64,000 bases of DNA from Micrasema longulum (GCA_022494885.1 JAGVSM010002677.1:178230-242229), one strand, 5' to 3'; positions 33,662 to 45,965 are shown, counted from the first letter of the stretch. Notes: generated from the sequence alone by a model not told the origin. Numbers and translations: made by a program.

Positions 33662-33781
33662 TATCCTTTTTCGATCCTTTTGGTGGTGATAACCTCTCTC
33701 TTGACGTGATTACGACCCTTCACACAAAACGGGTTGTTTTTTCAACCAGCCCCAGGATCCCGTGGTGATCGAAAAAGGATA
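33662..33781. repeat. 120-bp segment closed by a perfect 15-bp inverted repeat
   Basis: TATCCTTTTTCGATC at 33662-33676 and GATCGAAAAAGGATA at 33767-33781 are perfect complements. The outer flanks do not pair and no target duplication was found. It could be a MITE relic. Confidence 0.6.
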
Positions 33782-36700
33782 TGATTTACGTATTTATTCT
33801 AAACAGACGAGGCCCCAGAAGTTGGGTGAGACAGAAACTACGTTTCTACAAAGGAAGTGAAAGGGATATATTGTTTTTATTTATTGTGCTTATTGAGATT
33901 GCTTCAATGTTCATTGCATATACATGTTACTTTAAGGATACGATTAGTATTTAATTTATTTTTTGTAACGAAACAACGCGTTTTTCTTACATTATTGACA
34001 TATTGCATGATTGACGTGAAATCGAAGTGTTAAAATCATCAATAAAGTGCTTTATTAAGTTGATTTTTACAGCAATATATTATATAGCTGCACTTTAAAA
34101 GATATTTTCATTAAAAAAAATGAAATCACTAAAATTAGATTTTTTTGGTTATATCTATTTCACATTATACTTTTTTTAAATTTTCTTTACAATTTATATT
34201 ATTTTCATAGTCTAATAAAATTGTCCGAATAGTTAATTTAAATAATTAATAACATTTGTATAATCCAAGACATGAGTGGATGAAATGTTCAAAAACGTAT
34301 TTTTTTTTACAAAAATGAAGATTTTATGAACAGCACTTTTGCATAAATCCAACTACACTATCAAAAAGTAGCAGAAAAACGGTTTTGAGATTGAATTTTA
34401 TTTTATTTTATTTGTCGTGTTATTTTATCATCAATTTTACTAGTGTTTAAAATATAACCCCAGATATCGCTTTTTTGTCACATAACGCCTTCATTAATTT
34501 AATTAATTATGTAATTATAAACAGAATACATTATATATAAATGGCTTCAGCCAGACAACAGAATTCAATTCAGGATACGGCACTACCCGATGAAATTAGT
34601 ACGAGTATATAGATAAGTTCATGCTTCTACCAAATGCATTCGCAAAAAATTGCCGGTTGATGCCGCCCGTCAATTAATATAATATGCGCTTGACTTAATA
34701 ACTTATGTATAGAATTTGGAATATTTTGAGCATGCCTAATTCTTTAAAACACATCGCGGATTCAACTCTAGGGTATTATTATAGTAAATGTCAATGCGTA
34801 TGTTTTATTTCAACTTCTTGAGGTTATAAATCTCTGTTGTAATACTGATATGTCGATATTATTGTAATTGTTTGTTTGTTAGCGAAACAGTACGTGGTAT
34901 TTGAGCTTTATGTAACTAAGCAAGCCTATAAAGTTACTTAATGTTGGAAAGGCGACAGTGTAATTCCGGACATAAAAAGCAATTTGGCTTATTGGGCGCA
35001 ATGCGCACAAGCGGGAAAACTTATGGAACTGCCCTAAGCAACACATTACAAGGCGCAAACTAAAATGGACCTTGTGCGCCAAGATTTCACCTTACACTAC
35101 CCGCACAAATAACCATTTGGAGCCCAGAATGTTCTATTTGTTCCAACACGTATTTAATTTCAAAATGAACCAGCTAAGCCTTATTTTGAAATGCGCTTAA
35201 GAAATCCTGCTTTAAAAAATGAATTATTTTGCTCTTTTTCTGACCATTTACGTTGTAATTTTAATCCTTAAAATGTCCCTTATAGAAGTACCAAATAAAA
35301 ATTTTCATTTACTTCATAGATTAAGATACTGTATTTTGTAAAAGCAAAAACTGAAAATGGATTATCACAATATTCTTAACTTTTAAACTCATTTTTCATA
35401 ATAACTAACATATTTTTACCATCATTTTTATCATAATTTGATCATGTTTTATTACAATTTAACATAATAGCAATAATGTTTGCAGTTCAACGATAATGTA
35501 AAGGCTTTTTTTTCTGGTAATTCAAATGTTTGTTTTGTATTTAAAAATTTACCTACTAAATGCATTTTATGGGTTATGTACTTTATTAATTTAATTTTAG
35601 GCAATTTTTATTTAGTTTATTATATGTTATAATAGTAACTCAAAGCTCTCGTTAATTTTTTTTTATTCTCATAATACTTACATTTTGAATGTTCAAAAAA
35701 ATACCACGTTAAACAGATGAAACAAAATATGATAGATGACAAACAATATTTTATAGTTCATGAGTATGTGAAGTATCATTGATTATAATTAGGAATGTAT
35801 AATACAATAATTATCAAATAAATAACAAATTAATAACAAGAATATTATATTTCTCAAACATCCTACTGTAGGGAGATAAAGGTGTGATTCATAATAGTTA
35901 TTCGATTTCTTGATATTTATAATATGATACCGACTTCTTGTTTCTTGATATCGTTTGGCGATGAAGGCATAAGAAAACATCGCTCTTGTATTTTATTTTG
36001 CATTCATGAAATAATATCAGATTCCCATTATGACTGATGCACTTAACCGTGCAGCGTCCAAGTATCATTCAGTGCAATCTCGTACCATCGTATTATTATT
36101 GGCAGATTATTCCTTTCAATATCCTTACTTGGAAAACTTAAAAATCATAAATGTGCACTTGCTGCACTCAGCAACACTCGAGTATGCAAGCTTAGAATGC
36201 ACTATCAATCAATGGTATCTATTATACCTCTAAATCGTTCTACCGATCAATTCATAAGGAAATTCATTCCGTTACGAGTGCTCAACTGCTCAGTGGCTAG
36301 CCGTTTTATTGCATGCGTTGCAATTTCAGACAGTGCAAGATGTATCGATTTTTAGCGAAGGGCATTCGAGAAGCAATTGAACATATAATAAAATAATCGC
36401 AAAACGTTACACATACCGAGCGGGAACCGGTTCTGATTTTAGATCTCACTTCAGTGTGAGTTCGCTCTGTTTCACTCCTCGAAATGTGATCCAGAAAAGT
36501 TCAATGAGCTTCGCGAAAAGTTTTTTAAATTAAATAAATACGTCGGGTGTGTCTCGCGTTATTTAATGGTCTATCTCGGAATGAAGATTCTGCAAATAAT
36601 AATTCGATTGAAATCTTCGTAGTCAACACAGATTTGCTGTTGGATTAAAATGTTCGCTCTCGACGCTTTTCTTAATGAAGATCCAGTAAATAGTTTACAT

Positions 36701-38044
36701 CTTCATGGGATAGAAGGTTGTTCTTGTGTGATGGTGCGCAAAGTCTCCTTAATCAGAAGCAAAAATACATTAATTCCTTAGATATTCTCGTAGCGCAATG
36801 GTAATCCATAGTACATTATTCACTTACTGAACCTTCGTGACTATCTTAATCCTACCATAACCATTCATTCTATTTACAAGTAACAATCTACGTACATTTG
36901 TTTATTTGTGTGCACAGAAGTCTCGGTTAATAAATTGTTGCTTTGCATAAAGTAGAAATGCATTAAGAAACACCACTCTCTTCGATGAGCTTCTACTAAT
37001 ACGTTTGTTGCTGTAATATAGTATGTTCCGGATTGGACCAACGCGCATTAAAAATACCTATAAAATAACTTGATACTATAAGTTGCAGCAAACGAGAAAC
37101 AACTCAATTCCATTTTTATTTTACTCACAATAAATAATAAAAAATAAGGAATAAAGTGGTAGTATTAGACGCAGGGATCTTTATTATGCATAATAATGGT
37201 TTACATTTGTTTCAGGTAATGGATTCAATCAACTTTTAACATACGAGACTATCAGGTGAGCTCATGCATAGTTCAACATCATCGATTTTAATACGTGGGT
37301 ACTTTAGTTTATTTGTAATAATCCCCGCTACGAGCATCAGTACACCTGAAGATGAAGTATCAGGCAATCATATTACCGAGGCGGTCATTAAGTTATTGCT
37401 TTGGCTCCCAAGTCGCATCACCTTTAGGCGCTCCGCCTAACGACTCTCCAATTTTTCCCTACAAAGCACGAATAGTAAACGAGTTCTGTACTATATCATT
37501 ATTTGTGATATATGTTACCATTAAATTGACAGTATATTACATTTTCCTATTCGCCGCCGCTTTTTTGGAAGGTTTCGTGATTTATTTCGTGTAATATTTA
37601 TGGGTTTACGTCCAGATTAGTTAATTGAATAACACTTATATTGATTGAATACAATTTGTGCATGTTCTTCATTTTATACACATTCGTTCTCTGGTATTTG
37701 AATTTTACAGGCTATGTAATAGAATTTAAAAAAACCAAGCATAAGCTGTTTTTGATATGGTCTCTGTTAGCCGATCGTCTTCATTATAAACTGGAACTTC
37801 TTTTACGCTGGGGATACGTTCCACGTAATACCTACCGTGTAAAAAATATTCTAAAAAAGAACAGTGCTGGATAGGTTTCCTCGCATAAAAATCAATTCGC
37901 CATTTTAACAAAATTTAATTGTTGGCTATTTATTGTACCTTGGTTTTTTTCTTAAATCAAAACACTTTAAAAAATCGTAACAAAGATTATTATTTATCAC
38001 TATCATACTTAAAAACTTGAAGGAGCAGTGTAGGGCATTCCAAT
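33782..38044. other. 4.3 kb without a recognised gene or repeat
   Basis: AT-rich and apparently unique. The longest frames are 61-80 codons (35789-35980 minus, 36030-36233 plus, 37352-37594 plus, 37641-37874 plus). The one at 37352 has a hydrophobic C-terminal half that could look like a membrane segment, but nothing else supports a gene. Confidence 0.5.
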
Positions 38045-38125
38045 AATGAAAAAAAACTCATTTTAAAGGAATAAATAAAATTACTTTGTTTTATAAACCA
38101 CTTATTATAATTATAAGTGGTTCAA
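38045..38125. repeat. foldback repeat, family D variant
   Basis: TTAAAGGAATAAATAAAATT ... CTTTGTTTTATAAACCACTT followed by its own inverse TAAGTGGTTC around a TATAATTATA centre. Matches 22131-22230. Confidence 0.6.
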
Positions 38126-38514
38126 AAATATAACAAATTTAGCCGTGGATTGTATCCATTGATAAAGTTATCAGCTGCTCCCGATTATTCAAAACTTTTT
38201 GATATCTTCTGTCTATAAATCTTACTGGTTTTGAAAAACTCCCTTTCTTTCGATACGGATATGTTTGCCCAATGCTCGTATCTACATTTCTTCTTTTGAG
38301 TTAATTACATTTCAATGTATAAATATTCATGCATGAAATACAGTCACGACTTTCTGAATAGGATCAATATATGTATGTGGTGCTTCCTTCCTCGTTTCCC
38401 CGGTATGTTAACAAAATAGGTTTAATGTGAAGCTTTTTATTTTTATATTGTTTTGTGCTGGTTATTTTAAACCTTTAAACAGGTCACCTTATATGAAAAT
38501 ATATATATACATAG
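38126..38514. other. no gene recognised
   Basis: AT-rich, with a short (TA)n run near 38497-38508. Confidence 0.45.
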
Positions 38515-39040
38515 ACAACCTTCTATAAAATGCAGAAACTCTTGTGCAACCGAGATCTGAGACTAAGCACAAGATGGAGAGCAATAAAAACCTATGTATT
38601 AGCAGTATTGCTGTATGGATTGGAGGGTTGGACTCTTTTCTTCTTCTTGTTGGAAGTTTCAACGATGAACAAAATTAAGGCATTCGAATGTCGGTTGTGC
38701 AGAAGAATGTTTCGCATCTCACGGACTGATCGTGTCTTCAATGAAGCGGTTTTAAGCAATATGAACAGAGAGAGGGAGTTATTGACCACTGTCGAAAGAA
38801 GAAAAGCCTCATACTTTGGTCACATATTCCGCAATGAGATATACGCCCTTCTCCAACGTATTATGGAAGGAAAGATAAAGCGGGGTATGGGACGAAAAAG
38901 AGCATCATGGTTCAGAAATCTCAGAAAGTGGTTCGGTGTGTCGGATGCAGCAGCGCTGATTAGACTGGCCCAGGATCGTGATGAATTCAGAATTATGGGT
39001 TCCAACCTTCGGTAGTAGCGACAAAAGAAGAAGAAGATAT
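38515..39040 (+). pseudogene. LINE reverse transcriptase C-terminal tail (RTE-like) with (GAA)n end
   Basis: The open frame reads LLCNRDLRLSTRWRAIKTYV, LLYGLEGWTL, IKAFECRLCRRMFRISRTDR and RERELLTTVERRKASYFGHI, then GMGRKRASWFRNLRKWFG, stopping at 39013-39015. The order 'K-x-R-x-x-K-x-Y-V-x-x-V-L-L-Y-G-x-E-x-W-T-L ... A-F-E-x-x-x-x-R-R-M-x-x-I-S-x-x-D-x-V-x-N-E-x-V' is the thumb and C-terminal region of RTE-like/related endonuclease-reverse transcriptases. Phe-rich FFFLL after TL looks like a local insertion. Shortly after the stop comes AGAAGAAGAAGA, a usual simple 3' end for such elements. The catalytic palm is missing, so this is a truncated copy with an otherwise uninterrupted frame. Confidence 0.82.
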
Positions 39041-40399
39041 AGGTTTTAATCTCCTGGTTTACTTTTAACACGTACTGCAATAGTGACGGAGAAGACTTTT
39101 GTAACTTCTTTTTTTTTAAATAAATTATATTGCATCATTAATTCTAATTTAAACGCAATATTTAATAATTGAGTTTAATTTTTATGTATCGAGTGTACGC
39201 ACTTGATGGAAAACAATAAATCTATTTCAATTATTCCAGACATTAATTTACAAACTCCTTTTTTCTCGATTATTTTAATTTAAATTAGCATTAAAAGTCA
39301 ATAAAAATATTTACACAAATGGAAGCAGTCACAGGTAGTTGGAGCAAACAGCATTGATTAAGTGATTCCATTAGGGACACCGAGCGAAAGAATGCTGATA
39401 CTACCAGGAGTCCATATTGAGTTGTCAGGTCAGGATATCGCCGTGGTATCTTCCCTGTTTGACTAATTACTTGCATTAGCCCTGAACGAACTGAATTTAA
39501 TAAAGGGGCTCGAAATAAATTGAGGTGCATTAAGGTCAATTCAAGATTCATGTAAGGAAGTTCAGTGATCATTTTATCTGTGTTAAATTGTGTCTGGTAT
39601 TATGCATACTGTTTTCTAAAAATAATCTAACTAGGTTCAAGGAATGTTTTGGTAATGAGTTTTTTTTTGAATAAAAAGTTTCCCATAGATACGACCTAAC
39701 GAGAATCGATGTTTTTTATTCAAATGTTATCCAAATTCAGTAAAATAACGACGGCAGCATCGAACGAATTTTTAAAAGGCCAAACTGCGTTACCCCTGCG
39801 AGTCCGTGGCACTACGCCTTTAGAGGAAAGGGTAAATTTTGCCAGTCGCGTTTACTTTTAGGAACCAATTGGCCAGAGTGGCTTTTGTCGCTGTTATCTG
39901 TTGCGCTAATGAAGATCGAAATAAATAACATAGAACGTCGGAGGGCCTTTATCTGAACGGTTATTTATTGAGATGCACACTTAAAACTCCCGCCTCTTCA
40001 TACTCCTGAGAGCCTGATATCTTCTCATATGTGATTGACAACATGCGACACAAAAACAAAACTTCTATTATATATACAAGTTCCAAGTAATTTATGATCT
40101 TATTTTTTGTTCATATTCTTAAGTGCGGCACTCGTATATAAAAAGTTTTTTCATAAAATAAACGTTTGTACTTTTATTGTTTCCGTTAATATTGAAATTG
40201 AAGTTTTACAAACTCTTTTTATCGTATTCTGTACATTCCGTTACACTGTTAGAGGATATAATACACCATTTGAAAGTGTTAAATTTGCATGCGTTAGCGT
40301 CTTTATAATAGCTTCCACCTTGCACACCTTTGCTTCCCTTTAATCTGACGAGCCACCAAATTAGCTTCTGACTTCTTCAACTAGCACGCACCGCCGCAT
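39041..40399. other. no gene recognised
   Basis: The 93-codon minus frame at 39291-39572 and the 78-codon plus frame at 40107-40343 show no recognisable domain. Confidence 0.45.
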
Positions 40400-40400
40400 A

Positions 40401-42034
40401 ACGTGCTTCCACAAAAGCTGCGGCTATTACAAACAAACTTGTTCAGGCCGCTAAACCAACATGGGGTGCATCACCGGAGGTAATGCAGCAAATGTACGTA
40501 GGAGCGGTCGAGCCCCTGATTACATATGCTTCAAGTGTGTGGGTAGATGCGGTAAATAAAAAATATAACAGGAAGAAATTGGACTCCATTCAGAGACAAA
40601 TTGCCATCAGGTCTTGCAAGGGCTATAGAACAATCTCCTTGGTGTCTGCTCAGGTTCTTAGCGGCTTCATGCCACTCGACCTTAGAATCAAGGAGCTTGC
40701 AGAAGCTTATGAGGTCAAGAAGAGTCTCACTCTGCAAGACTTGCCAACTGACAGGTTTTATCAGGGAACCGGAAATTTTTTCTCCCTTCCTCATCCTGCG
40801 GAGCGATACCAGATAGACTATGGATTCAATGACCAAACGCTGCCTGACATGAAAGAGAACGAATTGAGGATCTTCACTGATGGCAGTCTTTTAAATGGCA
40901 AAGTAGGTGCAGCATTTGTACCCTACGATGGCGTAAGAGAACTGCCTGCCAGGAAGTTTAAACTCGATCACTTTTGCTCAGTATTTCAGGCTGAAATATA
41001 CGCTATTAGAGAATCTATAGCTTACGCTTTAAAAAAACCGCCTAATAGATGGAAACATATAACGATTTTGACAGACTGTAAATCATGTATTCACGCGATT
41101 GCGGACCGTAATTCGGTGAACCCAATGGTCATGAGTATACGAACTGATATCCAGATATTAAAAAATCGATCGCAAAATGTGTACATTGGCTGGATTCGAG
41201 GACACTGCGGAATAATTGGCAATGAAAGAGCTGACGAAAAGGCTCGGGAAGCAACATTAAAAAAAACAGTTCCTGATTTTGCTGACTTCCCAATAAGTTT
41301 TGCTAGGAGAAAAATAAGAAGCAGAACTTTACAGCTCTGGAATGATCGCTATTTAGCAGAACCCACAGGAAAGGTAACAAAAATGTTTTTTCCATCTATT
41401 TACCATGCTTTTGAATTTAGGAAACTGCAGCGTGCAGGATACGAACTCACACAAATCCTGACAGGACATGGCGGATTTATGAGTTATTTACACAGATTCA
41501 AAATATCTGAGATCAACACTTGCCCATGCGATGATGTTACTCTCCAAGATGTCTCCCATCTATTGATGCATTGCCCCTTTTTTAGTCTGCAGAGAATGCA
41601 ACTGGAGGCGCGATGCAGAAGTCTAAATGAGGATTTACACGACGTGCATGTAGTGATTAGTCACAGGGACTTGTCAAGAGAGGTATCATTATACATGACA
41701 GATATAGTGAAGGCAATAAAAGGTATCAATGATAGCAGGACACCAAATGCCGAACACTGTTCAGGTGGATCGGAGGATCTGTTGACGAATGGCAACGGTC
41801 CGCCTTCTTTTGACGAGTTTTCTGTCCTTACCTCTTGAAACAGGTCACAGCCGAGACATCTTACTGATCCTTTTATAAAGTGACGAAATAAAGTTTTTCA
41901 GTTAAAGTAAATATTTTTAAGTAAACAAGTTAATGGCTGTCGCTTTGAAGTGTATATTAACCTTGTACATTGCAAGCAAGGTATTGAATAATGCAACTTC
42001 ATATATAAAAAAAAAAAAAAACGTGCTTCCACAA
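40401..42034 (+). mobile_element. 5'-truncated LINE insertion with poly(A) and 14-bp target duplication
   Basis: The element proper spans 40415-42020. It is bracketed by the direct repeat ACGTGCTTCCACAA at 40401-40414 and 42021-42034, a perfect target-site duplication; one more A on each side may belong to it. It ends in a 15-base A-run (42007-42021). AATAAA lies at 41887-41892. The 3' UTR is about 170 bp. 5' truncation falls inside the end of the polymerase domain. Perfect duplications and an intact reading frame indicate a recent insertion relative to the other LINE tails. Confidence 0.95.
40417..41838 (+). CDS. LINE polymerase C-terminus with RNase H domain and zinc-knuckle-like motif (5'-truncated)
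   Basis: The frame enters from the truncation point (AAITNKLVQAAKPTWGAS) and runs 474 codons to TGA at 41836-41838; the first Met at 40483 is not a real start. First comes the thumb/connection region (YGA-like VEPLITYASSVWV, then LDSIQRQIAIRSCKGYRT). The RNase H domain follows with its catalytic acidic residues in FTDGS (near 40881), the AEIYAIRES glutamate (about 41000), LTDCKS (about 41070), and the GHCG...GNERADEKA block holding His and the last Asp (about 41202-41240). Near the C-terminus CPCDDVTLQDVSHLLMHC gives a C-x-C-x9-H-x4-C knuckle, as in R1/I/Jockey-type LINE ORF2. RNase H removes RNA from the cDNA hybrid. No stops or frameshifts. With the palm and endonuclease gone it cannot move by itself. 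The R1- or I-like group is most probable; the exact clade is not certain. Confidence 0.92.
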   Translation, partial: AAAITNKLVQAAKPTWGASPEVMQQMYVGAVEPLITYASSVWVDAVNKKYNRKKLDSIQRQIAIRSCKGYRTISLVSAQVLSGFMPLDLRIKELAEAYEVKKSLTLQDLPTDRFYQGTGNFFSLPHPAERYQIDYGFNDQTLPDMKENELRIFTDGSLLNGKVGAAFVPYDGVRELPARKFKLDHFCSVFQAEIYAIRESIAYALKKPPNRWKHITILTDCKSCIHAIADRNSVNPMVMSIRTDIQILKNRSQNVYIGWIRGHCGIIGNERADEKAREATLKKTVPDFADFPISFARRKIRSRTLQLWNDRYLAEPTGKVTKMFFPSIYHAFEFRKLQRAGYELTQILTGHGGFMSYLHRFKISEINTCPCDDVTLQDVSHLLMHCPFFSLQRMQLEARCRSLNEDLHDVHVVISHRDLSREVSLYMTDIVKAIKGINDSRTPNAEHCSGGSEDLLTNGNGPPSFDEFSVLTS

Positions 42035-44379
42035 CGATTCGCTACTAGTGGTACTATTCAGTAATTTCATTTTAATGTCTCGGCAAAAGCGAAGCATTCA
42101 CACTGGAAACGATTCTAACATGTTTCAGTGCAAGGGTGCATGAACTTGATTTTTTGCACGCAGAGGTGAATATTAAAGTAGTCTCTGTGCTAGGTGATAA
42201 TGACGTCATACATTTCGTTCTCCCGCCTATGTAATGTGACTGTCTTACCGAGGTAGGTCTGGTTCAGTAGTTCCAGAGCTGACACATTGCGTGATGTTGA
42301 CGACTAAGCGAAATGTGTTGTTTGATCTAGGAATGGTCTGTCTAACTGTCCAACTTCATTCACTCGTGTAATTGAAGAACCAAAAATGTTACTGTACACT
42401 ATTCAGCATGTATTCTTTCATCTTCTTTTTTAATTTGTTATTATAACGGTGTTCCATTAGTCTCAGATCTAATTTGATGTATGTACATTGTTACTTGATA
42501 TGCCAAGCCGCTGTCTCGTAAGAACGTAGTGCGCATTTTATGTACGTGAACTATCTTTCTGAATTCGTCTTAGTCTTTCACTCTTGATAGCTCCATTATT
42601 GCACGCTCTCTTACAAACTAAGTTGTCGGGGTTCGAGTCCAGCCAGCGGCGACATCTTTAATCTAGACCTATATCAAACGCCAACGTGTGTGGTTCAGCT
42701 TGAAGATATGAATGCTAAATGCTTTGCAGACTAAGCGGATATGATCTTTTGCGAACGAAATCCTTTGATACGAGTTTATTTATGAAGTTATCCTTATGGT
42801 TTCCTGTTGATTTCATTTATTATTTTTCTGGTCAATAAACGTTTTAAATACCACCGACAGTATTTCAAAGTATATGTCTTCTTGAAAAACTGTCTGATTG
42901 CCAAAGCAATAAAATTCGAATATTCGTCTATCCAGACAAATCATTTTTCGTAATAGTTCCTAACTATTTTTGGCTCACAAGTCATCATGATTGATTTGAT
43001 TGGCTACGTAGATCATACAGTATTACAACGCCTAATTTAAGAGTGTCATATTTCATTCCGAAAGCCCGCGTTCAATGGTAATAGATATTTATGGCTATGT
43101 AACAAGCGGATGGACTTAAATTTTCGTTTTATTTCCCTACCAAGCGACGGGTTGTGAAGATATTTTGCCGAACATAATCACAGGAAAAAACAAAACGAAC
43201 ATTTTTAGTAATTTTAACAAATTTGACTAGTGAGCTATCGGCGATGTCAAGCCAATATACTTCTCGTTTTTTTAATTACTATTTAAGAAATAATGCTCAT
43301 CTCACTCCATTTTATATTTGACAGCGTTTGCTCGGTACATTGTATTGAAACAGCTGTGTGCCAAAAGCTCCATCATTTAGACATTTAGAGCAAGCTGTAA
43401 AATAGTTAGTTATAATGTATAACCGGTTATACCCATTACCTTTTCGATTTTTTGTGCTATTCGTATTTCTTAGTACTTCAGTGTCCAACAGGTTTAAGTG
43501 TTCATTTTTAGTACTGAAGCCAGCCGCTCTTTATTTCATTAGTAACTCATTTTGGACTTGATTATATGTAAATGTATAAAAACTTATCCATTCTAAATAA
43601 CACTTTTTTTTTTATTTTGCATCTTGACAATTTGCTTTGAATATTCTGTGGTAAATCCGGATTTGCTATGATAACAAATATTATGCAAATAAAAGCCAAC
43701 CGTGCCATGAATCGAATCCGAGACATTTTGTATAGTTATCGCACTGATCACGAAAAGGTAGAAACTTATTAACTTAACTTTAATAAACCATTGTAATTAG
43801 TAGTGTTCATTAAATACAAAAAGGCATTTTGAAATCATTTAATACCAACTGGATCGATATCAAATTACCTTTGTCTTTCCATTTCCCAGGATTTTTTTGA
43901 CCTTTTTAAGTAAAGGGATGACGGAACATTTTTATAACAAACCAGACGGATCGTGATTAAGCTTCAGTCTGAAGGCTCTACAGGAGATTTGCATCACAAA
44001 GGCTTTAATCCAAGCTCAAAGACGTATTGGGACCGTGTTTACAATTTGTCACATATACTAGGGGCTAGGGTGTCTACAGTATGCACTTACTGACTTTTAA
44101 ATAATTATGCCTCTTAACAAACCTTTGTCACGTGATTTATTAAGTTATTTACTGTTCAAAACACATAAACACACTATGTATTAAAAAAATGTTACTAAGT
44201 ATTGGCTATTACTTACTTAATCATTGTTTCTTTACATTCATGTTAAATAAATACGTTGTTTTTCATTTGGGTAAGGCCGAAAAAAATTATGTGTATACGA
44301 CAGATAAAAATGCATACTAAAAAATGCGGATAGTCAAACAATATAATACGCGTAATAATTTATTTTTATTTTGTTCATA
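42035..44379. other. 2.3 kb without a recognised gene; two tRNA-like scraps
   Basis: GGGGTTCGAGTCCAGCC near 42627 and, on the minus strand, GGATTCGATTCATGGCACG near 43705-43725 resemble B boxes, perhaps of old SINEs. Neither has an A box or stems. Otherwise AT-rich and featureless. Confidence 0.4.
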
Positions 44380-44996
44380 TATTCATATAAAGATATGTAT
44401 TACAAAAAAAAATCGTATCCCCAACTCTATGAGGCCAAGAGCTCTGCGTTAAGTTTGGATACAACATAATGGAAATTAGAAGCATGCATATTATTAAAGA
44501 ATACTGAAAATAAAAATTATAACGTAAACATAAGTTTCAATCAGCACATGAACAACAAGGTAAAACAAGTATAAATATCTATGCAATGTCTCGCAGCAGT
44601 CTCCTGCAACGGTATCTTTCCTTAGACAAAATCCTTACTTGTACGCTTCTCCTGAAAATGGCTTTCGTTTCGGAGAATTTACTATGTTCATCTAGGACAT
44701 TAAACGCTCTTGGGGCCACAAAAGAGAAATTTCTCTGAATCAAAGTCGTACGTGTTTCAGGTATTAAATAATTCAAATTACAGGAAAATCTTTTACGAGC
44801 ATTCTGCTGGGATCTCCTCTTGTAACCGCATAACCAGAAATGTGTCAATGACTCTTGAAAAAAAAAGTCTAATGTCTACTTTCATAGATTGAAACAACGT
44901 CTCCATTGGGAAAGTTAGGGGACATAGAAGCAGCACTCTATAAAAGGAATTTGTGTACATGTTCATGATAGACGCCGACCAACCTCCCCAGCTCAC
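44380..44996 (-). pseudogene. LINE reverse transcriptase C-terminal tail and 3' UTR
   Basis: On the minus strand the 89-codon frame 44848-44579 reads CGYKRRSQQNARKRFSCNLN, LIPETRTTLIQRNFSFVAPR and AFNVLDEHSKF. 'R-T-x-L-x-x-R-x-F-x-(F/Y)-x-x-P/A-R-x-F/W-N-x-L' is the terminal block of CR1/Jockey-type polymerases, with FNVLD in place of the usual WN-x-LP. Upstream to about 44990 the similarity continues in another frame. A 3' UTR of about 200 bp ends A-rich near 44380. It lies 10 bp from the third four-hairpin element on the same strand, but downstream of it, so it is not that element's coding part. Confidence 0.62.
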
Positions 44997-45006
44997 TATC
45001 TCCTAT

Positions 45007-45530
45007 ATATATAGTTGGATAATTTATATATATAGTTGGATAATTTATATAGCGCCATTTTTGTGAAAATCACCTCAAGGGCGCTGTACAATTAATAAAT
45101 ATCCCAGTACGTCTTGCAGCTACAGAGCGCATGGACGGTTGGGATTCTAGTTCCTCGTTTTCAATTAAGATCAATAAAAAATATAACAGATGGAGCTAGA
45201 TTACAGGACGTCTTGCAGCTACAGAGCGCATAGACAGTTAGAAATTTAGCCATTTACACATTTTAAAAATTGACAAATAAATTTAGTGTATTAATGATAC
45301 TAAAAAAAAAAATAATATGAACAATAAAAAGGAGTAAGATTATAACACGTCTTGCAGCTACTAAGCGCATAGACGATTGGAATTCTAGACCCCATTTATA
45401 AAATTTAGGTATTTTTAAGTTGGTATATGAAAGCTAGATAACCAAGCATCGTGCAGCTACAAAGCGCATGGACGAGTGAAATTCTAGCAAAGTTAGAATG
45501 ATATCAATAAATTCATAAAAAATAGAGCAT
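45007..45530 (-). mobile_element. four-hairpin SINE-like element, copy 3, most complete
   Basis: Four units on the minus strand at 45434-45487, 45335-45388, 45196-45249 and 45099-45150, then the terminal stem-loop (45052-45084) and two tandem copies of a 21-bp tail unit (TATATATAGTTGGATAATTTA as plus-strand text, about 45007-45048). Unit 4 pairs ATCCCA with TGGGAT, unit 3 CTAGATT with AAATTTAG. All four keep GCAGCTAC in the loop region. Spacing between unit starts is 99, 139 and 97, the same short-long-short pattern as copy 1. The duplicated tail resembles the template-slippage repeats seen at LINE/SINE 3' ends. No coding capacity. The 5' limit is approximate. Confidence 0.78.
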
Positions 45531-45904
45531 AGTAGTAAGTTTGTCAAGTGTTCATGCCAAGAACTAAGCAATAAAAACTAAATAAATAAAGCACTGTATC
45601 AACTCCATGGTTAACAAAGGGAGATAGATGTCCGAAGAGAATCTTTTGTAGACAGTAGGTATATATCGTCACCATGTGGTCCACTAGGCTGCTGGAGAAT
45701 TTCTGGAAACGCACGTGTGTAGACTGGGGGATTATGCCTATTGTTCCAACGACGTAGCTACTGACTGGAGAATAGCAAAATACACAGTTCTGAGAGTGTT
45801 AATGACCTGGATGTTCCTACGTGATGTTTTAGCTACTTGGATAACGACAATTTTTTATGCCGATTTGGAGACGTAACTGTATTTTCGTTAAGACTTATGG
45901 TAAC

Positions 45905-45965
45905 TAAAGTTTCATGCAAGACTTCCCAGGAATGGAACCCGGGTCCTTAAGCAGTAGACGAAGGG
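45905..45965 (-). mobile_element. tRNA-like SINE scrap (family B/C type)
   Basis: Minus strand: CTACTGCTTAAGGACCCGG and GGGTTCCATTCCTGGGAAG, compare TACCATGCTTAAGGTCCCGG and GGGTTCGATTCCTGGAAAG at 18.5 kb. Head only. Confidence 0.5.

Noticed and set aside
37352..37594. 80-codon frame with a hydrophobic C-terminal half, possibly a membrane exon
   Set aside because: AT-rich codons favour hydrophobic residues by chance; no neighbouring exons, splice pattern or family likeness.
38592..39080. Minus-strand frames of 65 and 86 codons
   Set aside because: Antisense to the RTE-like tail, no motifs of their own.
40531..40836. 101-codon minus frame and 71-codon plus frame at 40601
   Set aside because: Shadows of the LINE RNase H coding sequence.
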